From Cyanobacteria bacterium UBA791 (lineage in GTDB: Bacteria; Cyanobacteriota; Vampirovibrionia; Gastranaerophilales; Gastranaerophilaceae), in the NCBI GenBank assembly GCA_002297005.1, contig DBIX01000001.1:7989-17851 (forward strand): a stretch of DNA of 9,863 bases, read 5' to 3'. The first letter of the stretch is position 1. Every line of letters starts with the position of its first letter. The translations under genes were made by a program, and so were the position numbers. Positions 5,840 through 9,863 of this stretch are shown piece by piece. The notes under the pieces were generated by a model. That model ran no database searches, was not told the origin of the DNA, and saw only the letters and a program-made list of their open reading frames with translations.

Positions 5840-6710
5840 TAATAGCTCCTAAAGCTAATAAACCTGCACCAATCATGCCTGCATAATTGCCAGCAGTAGC
5901 TTTTAAAACTTTTGTTGGTTGAACAATAATTTCCTCGTTAGTTTTTTGTTCAAGATAATCAGTATCAACAAATTGAGCCATAGAACCTGATAATACAATA
6001 CAATCAGGGTCAAATAAATCAGTCAATCCGATTAGTCCAGCTAGAATATGGTCTTGCCAAGTGTTGAAAATGTCTGTCATTAATTTGTCGCCTTTTTGCA
6101 TTCCTTCAACAATGTCATAAGTTGTTATATCAGGATTTTTAGACATTTCTTCACCTGTTTTTTTCAAACCTGTACCTGAGGCATAAGCTTCAAAACAGTC
6201 GTAAGCACCGCAAGTACATTTTCTACGTTTGTCAGGATACATTTTAAAATGCATTTCTCCAGCAGCACCTGATTTACCTTTGAACAATTTATTGTTCAAG
6301 ATAATTCCGCCACCAACACCTGTACCAAGTGTAATCATAATAGCGTTTGGCATACCTTTTGATGCACCAATTTCGTGTTCTGCCCAAGCGGCACAGTTTG
6401 CATCATTTTCTACGTAAACTCTTTTTTTAGAAGATAAAGATTGAAAATCAAAATCACTATAACCTTTTACAAGATTACCTGTTGAACTGTTTATTCTTGT
6501 GCAATCAAGATTTACCGCACCGGCTGTTGAGAACGCAATTACATCAACCTCATCTTCGTGTTTTGCAATTATTTCTCTAAAAATTTCTTCTATCTTTTTC
6601 AAGTCATAAGGCGTTGAATATTTTTCAATATCAGCAACAATATTACCTTTTTCATCAACTAAGGTAGCATAAATTTTTGTGCCACCAACATCAATCGCAA
6701 GTGCTTTCAT
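5832..6710 (-). CDS. ROK-family sugar kinase, probably N-acetylmannosamine kinase (NanK-like)
   Basis: A 292-residue cytosolic kinase. Visible marks are the phosphate-1 loop DVGGTKI (7-13), the catalytic-base segment VENDANCAAWAE (100-111, Asp103), the phosphate-2 loop LGTGVGGG (128-135), and the ROK zinc cluster with Cys165, Cys167 and Cys172 in CTCGAYDCFE. His154 is the likely fourth ligand. Expected reaction: ATP-dependent 6-phosphorylation of ManNAc, giving the substrate of the epimerase encoded 13 nt upstream; that adjacency is the main reason to prefer NanK over glucokinase. Oddities: the zinc motif normally has Gly where this has Asp171, and the His comes two rather than three residues after Glu152 (GEMH in place of GEIGH). 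GAGG lies 4 nt before the ATG. The following gene overlaps by 8 nt. Substrate remains an inference, since ROK kinases are hard to tell apart by motif. Confidence 0.88.
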   Translation of the reverse strand: MKALAIDVGGTKIYATLVDEKGNIVADIEKYSTPYDLKKIEEIFREIIAKHEDEVDVIAFSTAGAVNLDCTRINSSTGNLVKGYSDFDFQSLSSKKRVYVENDANCAAWAEHEIGASKGMPNAIMITLGTGVGGGIILNNKLFKGKSGAAGEMHFKMYPDKRRKCTCGAYDCFEAYASGTGLKKTGEEMSKNPDITTYDIVEGMQKGDKLMTDIFNTWQDHILAGLIGLTDLFDPDCIVLSGSMAQFVDTDYLEQKTNEEIIVQPTKVLKATAGNYAGMIGAGLLALGAING

Positions 6711-6723
6711 TTTTCCTCTATTC

Positions 6724-7401
6724 TTATCTTTGTATAAATCTTTTTGTAATTAATTGTGGTCTTGTAATTGCAGAACCGATTACAACACAATGAGCTCCTA
6801 TTTCAAAAGCTTTTGTTACTTCTTCAGGTTTCCAAATTCTTCCCTCTAAAACAACTGGTTTTGATGTCTTTTTAACAAGATTTTCTAATAATTCAAAATC
6901 TGGTTCATTATTTTTTAGTGGAGAATATTGAGTATAGCCTGACAATGTTGTCGATAAAATATCAACACCCATTTTTTCACAAGCCAAACCCTCATCAAGT
7001 GTTGAAATATCTGCCATAGATATTCTGTTTTGAGTTTTTATAAACTTGATAATCTCTTCTACTGTACAATTTGGTCTTTTTCTCAAAGTTCCATCAAATG
7101 CAATAACATCAGCTCCAGCTCTAACAAGTTCTTTAACCTCTTTAAGAGTTGGCGTTATATAAACTATTTCTTGCCAATTTGCTGGAATAGAATCAGGTTT
7201 TGTTAAACCAATTACTGGAACATCAGTAAGTTTTTTCGCATTTTTTACATCTCTTGCACCAGCTACTCTAAGTCCGCCAGCACCACCTTTTAAAACTGAT
7301 TGCATCATCGCAATCATACATTCTTCCTTATATAAAGGCTCATTTGGCATGGCTTGAACTGAAACTACTACTTTGTTTTTTAATTTATCTATAATATTCA
7401 T
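6724..7401 (-). CDS. nanE: N-acetylmannosamine-6-phosphate 2-epimerase
   Basis: A 225-residue TIM-barrel enzyme of the NanE family, interconverting ManNAc-6-P and GlcNAc-6-P in sialic acid and ManNAc breakdown. Characteristic stretches are SVQAMPNEP (14-22), GGAGGLR (39-45), GLTKPD (65-70), DISTLDEG (131-138), VVLEGRIW (183-190) and the phosphate-binding IGSAITRP (208-215). By analogy with characterised NanE enzymes, Lys68 and Glu186 are the likely catalytic pair and Arg45 and Asp131 substrate contacts. Length is typical. It is the first gene of the - strand unit. The ATG has no close Shine-Dalgarno (AAGG is 12 nt away), while a perfect TATAAT ends 6 nt before it, so the message may be leaderless; no other in-frame start fits. 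A 22-bp palindrome lies just upstream. Neither NanA lyase nor NagA/NagB is in the window. Confidence 0.95.
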   Translation of the reverse strand: MNIIDKLKNKVVVSVQAMPNEPLYKEECMIAMMQSVLKGGAGGLRVAGARDVKNAKKLTDVPVIGLTKPDSIPANWQEIVYITPTLKEVKELVRAGADVIAFDGTLRKRPNCTVEEIIKFIKTQNRISMADISTLDEGLACEKMGVDILSTTLSGYTQYSPLKNNEPDFELLENLVKKTSKPVVLEGRIWKPEEVTKAFEIGAHCVVIGSAITRPQLITKRFIQR

Positions 7402-7407
7402 ATTTCT

Positions 7408-7413
7408 ATTATA
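7408..7413 (-). promoter_or_regulatory. nanE -10 box, 6 nt before the start codon
   Basis: On the - strand this reads TATAAT, a perfect -10. With usual spacing, transcription would begin at or within a base of the ATG, giving a leaderless mRNA. No good -35 is seen at 16-18 nt; that space is occupied by the palindrome, suggesting control by a bound protein. Confidence 0.55.
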
Positions 7414-7416
7414 CCT

Positions 7417-7438
7417 TATAACAAAAATTTTTGTTATA
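7417..7438. promoter_or_regulatory. 22-bp perfect palindrome, candidate operator in the nanE / M16 peptidase divergent region
   Basis: TATAACAAAAA is followed directly by its exact reverse complement TTTTTGTTATA. It sits 3 nt from the nanE -10 box and about 24 nt from the peptidase -10 box, the usual place for a dimeric repressor or activator to act on one or both genes. A shorter 14-bp palindrome (TATTTTTAAAAATA, 7437-7450) follows. It could be an AT-rich chance palindrome or a weak terminator, but 22 bp without mismatch is notable. Confidence 0.5.
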
Positions 7439-7461
7439 TTTTTAAAAATAATATTTTGATA

Positions 7462-7467
7462 TATAAT
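7462..7467 (+). promoter_or_regulatory. -10 box of the M16 peptidase gene
   Basis: A perfect TATAAT, putting the start near 7474 and a leader of about 18 nt containing the ribosome site. The matching -35 position (7439-7444, TTTTTA) is poor. The box lies inside the alternative TTG-initiated extension of the ORF, which supports the ATG at 7492 as the start. Confidence 0.5.
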
Positions 7468-7491
7468 ACAAGAAAAAGAGGAAATTTTTAT

Positions 7492-8820
7492 ATGAAAAAA
7501 ACATTAGTAAAATACCCATTCTTGACACAAGATGTAGAAGTTTACGAACAAGATAATGGACACAAAATTGTTTTAGCACACAAAGAGGGCGGATTAGTAA
7601 ATATCAGTTCTTGGGTTAAAACAGGTTCTATTAACGAAAATGATGAAAACAATGGTATTTCGCATTTTCTTGAACACTTAATGTTCAAAGGCACACATAA
7701 ACATAAAGCTGGTGATTTTGATAGAATTCTTGAAGCAAAAGGTGCGATTGTAAATGCTGCAACTTGGAAAGATTATACTTTTTACTATGTAACTTTACCA
7801 AAAGGTATTGGTAATAAAGATTTTTATGAAGCTATCGAACTTCACGCAGATATGATGATTGACCCAACTCTTCCACCAGAAGAAATTGGTGCAGAATTTG
7901 ATTTGAATGATAAAAACGTAAAAGATAAACGTGAAAGACACGTTGTTATTGAAGAAATCAGAATGAGAGAAGACCAACCTTGGACAAAGGTTTATAATAC
8001 AGTAAATCATAATATGTACACATCTCACCCATACAAAAGAGATGTAATCGGAACAGCTCAAATTATTTCACAAGTTCCTCAATCTGCTATTATGAATTAC
8101 TACAAAACTCATTACACACCAAACAATATCACAACAATAATTGTTGGTGAATTTGACCACGAGGAAATTTTAAATAAGGTTATCAAGGAATTTGACTGGA
8201 AAGGTAGAGAAAATTACCAAAACCCAACTTACGAAATTGACAAACCTACTCAACATACAAAATATATTGAAAATACAGCTCATATTAACTCAGCATTTTT
8301 GATGTTTGGGTATCTTGGACCTGTTGCAAAAGATTTGAAAAACACAATTATGCTTGATATGTTAGCAATAATTTTAGGTGATGGTTCAAGTTGCAGATTA
8401 AACCAAAATTTAATCGAAAAACCTAAAAATCCTATTTTTAATATGATTAACGCAGAACATTATATCTTCAAAGATGGCACAAACTTCTTTGTACAAGGTA
8501 ATTTTAAACCTGAAAAGAAAGAAGAGGCTTTAAAAGAAGTTAAAGCTGAACTAGAAAAAATTAAAGAAGATATAACAGAAGCTGAATTTAAAAAAGCTGT
8601 TAAAAAGACTAAATCTAAATTTGCTTATAACGCTGAAACAGTTTCTGAAATCGGCGAAAACATTGGATACTATATGACAGTATGCGATGATTTGGCACTT
8701 GTTTCAGACTACTTAGATGTTTTAGAACACATCACTATCGAAGATTTGAAAGATTGTGCAAAAAGATATTTAAATATTGATAATGCAACAATTTCGGTGC
8801 TACTTCCAGAGCGTGAGTAG
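7492..8820 (+). CDS. M16-family zinc metallopeptidase (insulinase / PqqL-like)
   Basis: The protein has 442 residues from the ATG at 7492, chosen because GAGG (7478-7481) lies 10 nt upstream; a TTG at 7456 would add 12 residues but overlaps the -10 box. The inverted zinc motif HFLEH is at 58-62, with Glu61 the expected catalytic base, and the third ligand is probably the Glu154/Glu155 pair in ERHVVIEEIRMRE. The C-terminal half has the family's GDGSSCRL segment (296-303), which helps form the substrate chamber. Length matches single-unit M16B peptidases that act as dimers or pair with a second subunit; no partner gene follows here. No signal peptide is seen, so it is probably cytosolic, digesting peptides. 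It stands alone: its own promoter on one side and a terminator on the other. Physiological substrate unknown. Confidence 0.93.
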   Translation: MKKTLVKYPFLTQDVEVYEQDNGHKIVLAHKEGGLVNISSWVKTGSINENDENNGISHFLEHLMFKGTHKHKAGDFDRILEAKGAIVNAATWKDYTFYYVTLPKGIGNKDFYEAIELHADMMIDPTLPPEEIGAEFDLNDKNVKDKRERHVVIEEIRMREDQPWTKVYNTVNHNMYTSHPYKRDVIGTAQIISQVPQSAIMNYYKTHYTPNNITTIIVGEFDHEEILNKVIKEFDWKGRENYQNPTYEIDKPTQHTKYIENTAHINSAFLMFGYLGPVAKDLKNTIMLDMLAIILGDGSSCRLNQNLIEKPKNPIFNMINAEHYIFKDGTNFFVQGNFKPEKKEEALKEVKAELEKIKEDITEAEFKKAVKKTKSKFAYNAETVSEIGENIGYYMTVCDDLALVSDYLDVLEHITIEDLKDCAKRYLNIDNATISVLLPERE

Positions 8821-8845
8821 AGTTTTAAGATAATAAATATTGTAG

Positions 8846-8865
8846 GTTGGGGTTTCTACCCCAAC
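8846..8865. repeat. REP-like hairpin after the peptidase gene
   Basis: GTTGGGGT (8846-8853) and ACCCCAAC (8858-8865) form a perfect 8-bp GC-rich stem with a TTCT loop, preceded by TGTAG. No T-run follows on the + strand, so it is not an obvious terminator. The GTAGGTTGGG...CCCAAC pattern resembles short palindromic repeats common in cyanobacterial and other genomes. Only one copy is seen here, so repeat status is inferred. Confidence 0.45.
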
Positions 8866-8878
8866 AAGAAAATGATAT

Positions 8879-8918
8879 AAAAAGAGGGCGAGGTTTTGAA
8901 AAACCTCGCCCTCTTTTT
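8879..8918. terminator. Bidirectional intrinsic terminator between the M16 peptidase and the convergent 66-residue protein
   Basis: A 19-bp perfect inverted repeat (8879-8897 with 8900-8918) has core AGAGGGCGAGG, with T-runs on both sides (CTCTTTTT on each strand). It serves the + strand peptidase gene and the - strand small gene ending at 8931. Its arm resembles that of the clpB terminator (AAAGAGGGGCGAAG). Confidence 0.92.
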
Positions 8919-8930
8919 AATTAAAAATTT

Positions 8931-9131
8931 TTAGTTTTCTTCAATAATATCAACAATCAAATCACCGTAATTATTAACGTGACCTGTTGTTTCTTCTAGT
9001 GAATATTTGAAGTTTGGATCTTTTGCCAATTCTTCTTCAATTCTTTTATCAGCTTCGTCCAAATCCTTGTAATCACCTAATAAAACTTTTGCATCATAAA
9101 CATTTTTTTCTTTTTTATAAACGTGATACAT
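8931..9131 (-). CDS. 66-residue acidic protein of unknown function
   Basis: I recognise no family. The ATG at 9129-9131 is preceded by AAGGGG about 6 nt upstream and by a TATAAT at 9158-9163, and a strong terminator follows the stop, so it looks like a complete single-gene unit. The protein opens with MYHVYKKEKNVYDAKVLLGD, then a charged helix (about 23-37, DLDEADKRIEEELAKD), then LEETTGHVNNYGDLIVDIIE, which could form a compact beta-alpha-beta domain. It has no membrane segment, no signal peptide and no cysteine. The opposite-strand open frame here lacks a ribosome site and is a shadow. Function unknown. Confidence 0.7.
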   Translation of the reverse strand: MYHVYKKEKNVYDAKVLLGDYKDLDEADKRIEEELAKDPNFKYSLEETTGHVNNYGDLIVDIIEEN

Positions 9132-9157
9132 CTCGCACCCCTTTTCTTTTTTCTGTA

Positions 9158-9163
9158 ATTATA
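9158..9163 (-). promoter_or_regulatory. -10 box of the 66-residue protein gene
   Basis: Reads TATAAT on the - strand, 26 nt before the ATG, leaving a short leader with the AAGGGG ribosome site. No clear -35 is visible. Confidence 0.45.
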
Positions 9164-9224
9164 TTTTATACTAAAAAAACCATTTTGATAAAAATTTAAC
9201 TTTTAATTAATAAAATTCTTGATG

Positions 9225-9230
9225 TAAAAT
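9225..9230 (+). promoter_or_regulatory. -10-like box 6 nt before the uracil-DNA glycosylase start
   Basis: TAAAAT (five of six consensus bases) ends 6 nt before the ATG, and no Shine-Dalgarno lies between them, so the transcript may start at or next to the ATG. The layout repeats that of nanE. No convincing -35. Confidence 0.35.
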
Positions 9231-9236
9231 AAAAAT

Positions 9237-9818
9237 ATGGAAAAAGAATTAGCCGAAATAAGAGAAAAATGTTTAAAATGTGAAAAATGTCCCTTGGCAA
9301 AAACTCGCACAAATATTGTTTTTTCAGATGGAAAAGCAAATCATAAGCTTATGCTAATCGGTGAAGCCCCTGGATATTGGGAAGATGTGAAAGGAAAGCC
9401 TTTTGTTGGAAAAGCTGGTCAACTTTTGGATAAAATCTTTGCATGCGTAGGACTTTCACGAGAAAAAGATGTTTATATATGTAATACGATAAAATGTAGA
9501 CCACCTGAAAATAGAAATCCTTTGCCAGAAGAAAAAGAGGCTTGCAAAGAGTATTTACAGGCACAGTTAGATATTTTAAAACCTAAAATTATACTTGTAT
9601 GCGGAAATATTGCCCTAAACACGATGCTTCCAAACGAACGAGGAATAACTCGTGCTCGTGGCAAGTGGTTTGACGGACCTTATGGCTCTAAAATGATGCC
9701 AATTTTTCACCCGTCATACTTGTTAAGAAACGACAGTCGCGAAAAAGGTTCTCCTAAATGGCTTATGTGGCAAGACATTCAAGAAATCAAACGCGAATAT
9801 GACAAATTATTTGTTTAA
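9237..9818 (+). CDS. Family 4 (Fe-S) uracil-DNA glycosylase
   Basis: A 193-residue protein that removes uracil from DNA to start base-excision repair. Family 4 marks are GEAPGYWED (42-50, catalytic-water motif), FVGKAGQLLD (56-65), CNTIKCRPPENRNP (82-95), VCGNIAL (121-127) and the second active-site motif HPSYLLRN (158-165). Four cysteines fit the [4Fe-4S] cluster of this family: Cys15 and Cys18 (CEKCPLAKTR), Cys87 and Cys103; Cys12 is an extra nearby cysteine. Length matches the short bacterial/archaeal family 4 enzymes, not the phage-type fusion to DNA polymerase. The ATG at 9237 is the only start that keeps the N-terminal cysteine pair in the usual place, yet it has no Shine-Dalgarno; a -10-like box sits directly upstream. 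It is an isolated gene with convergent or unknown sequence to its right. Confidence 0.95.
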   Translation: MEKELAEIREKCLKCEKCPLAKTRTNIVFSDGKANHKLMLIGEAPGYWEDVKGKPFVGKAGQLLDKIFACVGLSREKDVYICNTIKCRPPENRNPLPEEKEACKEYLQAQLDILKPKIILVCGNIALNTMLPNERGITRARGKWFDGPYGSKMMPIFHPSYLLRNDSREKGSPKWLMWQDIQEIKREYDKLFV

Positions 9819-9863
9819 CTCATGAGACAATTGTGCAATTGTTCTTGGGAAGTATTGTTGCAA
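9807..9863 (-). CDS. Possible C-terminal end of a convergent gene (partial, very short)
   Basis: On the - strand one frame is open from the window edge to a TAA at 9807-9809, giving 18 residues, LQQYFPRTIAQLSHELNK, that read like normal protein sequence and would overlap the end of the glycosylase gene by 12 nt. The other two - strand frames are also open for 13-15 codons, and a + strand ATG at 9822 opens a frame to the edge, so the choice is weak. No family can be assigned. Confidence 0.25.
   Translation of the reverse strand: MQQYFPRTIAQLSHELNK
9827..9842. repeat. Palindrome around a TTGTGCAA motif after the glycosylase gene
   Basis: ACAATTG (9827-9833) and CAATTGT (9836-9842) are exact complements separated by TG. 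It contains one of seven copies of TTGTGCAA/TTGCACAA in this window. No T-run follows, so a terminator role is doubtful. Confidence 0.4.

Noticed and set aside
6229..6417. 62-codon + strand frame opposite the ROK kinase
   Set aside because: It lies opposite the conserved kinase core and has no ribosome site; a shadow frame.
7795..8061. 88-codon - strand frame inside the M16 peptidase gene
   Set aside because: Opposite strongly conserved coding sequence, with no promoter or ribosome site; a shadow.
9014..9199. 61-codon + strand frame across the 66-residue gene and its promoter
   Set aside because: No ribosome site, and it runs through the - strand gene's promoter region; the - strand gene has much better signals.
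9349..9664. Two - strand frames (71 and 63 codons) inside the glycosylase gene
   Set aside because: Both lie opposite conserved family 4 glycosylase motifs and have no initiation signals.
1..9863. CRISPR arrays, tRNA or rRNA genes, and insertion-sequence transposases
   Set aside because: No regularly spaced direct repeats, no tRNA-like cloverleaf arms and no transposase-like protein were seen on either strand.

Overview
The window is an AT-rich bacterial segment carrying ordinary chromosomal genes and one unusual intergenic block. Low GC, very compact spacing, sialic-acid-type amino-sugar genes and an oxygen-independent housekeeping set suggest a gut-associated anaerobe. A Gastranaerophilales/Melainabacteria-like lineage is my best guess from overall style and protein flavour. 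A low-GC Firmicute or another fermentative lineage cannot be excluded without a database search.

Layout, left to right on the + strand: the 3' end of a small membrane protein (Tic20/DUF4870-like), then O-acetylhomoserine sulfhydrylase (metY, 292-1557). A 436-base non-coding block follows (1558-1993). Then comes the disaggregase ClpB (1994-4588), closed by a strong symmetrical terminator at 4606-4641. On the - strand, read from 7401 down to 4645, is a tight four-gene unit: N-acetylmannosamine-6-phosphate epimerase (nanE), a ROK sugar kinase (probably NanK), a 72-residue unknown protein, and a UbiA-family prenyltransferase. Both downstream junctions in it overlap by 8 bases. Divergent from nanE is an M16 zinc peptidase (7492-8820), separated from it by a 22-bp perfect palindrome and two -10 boxes. 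A second bidirectional hairpin terminator at 8879-8918 separates the peptidase from a convergent 66-residue unknown protein. Last is a family-4 (Fe-S) uracil-DNA glycosylase (9237-9818).

The part most worth attention is 1558-1900. The - strand has a 34-codon hydrophobic ORF with a strong Shine-Dalgarno (GGAGG, 8 nt from ATG). The + strand has a promoter (perfect TATAAT, 17-nt spacer) driving a short RNA that would overlap the 3' half of that ORF and end at a 12-bp hairpin. The block is bounded by a long inverted repeat (1593-1636 with 1805-1824), and one 9-mer occurs three times in alternating orientation, allowing mutually exclusive hairpins. This resembles a type I toxin-antitoxin locus, or else a structured non-coding RNA; sequence alone does not settle which.

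The nan genes and the kinase would turn ManNAc-6-P or ManNAc into GlcNAc-6-P. MetY feeds methionine synthesis, ClpB handles protein aggregates, and the glycosylase repairs deaminated cytosine. No transposase, CRISPR array, tRNA or rRNA is visible.
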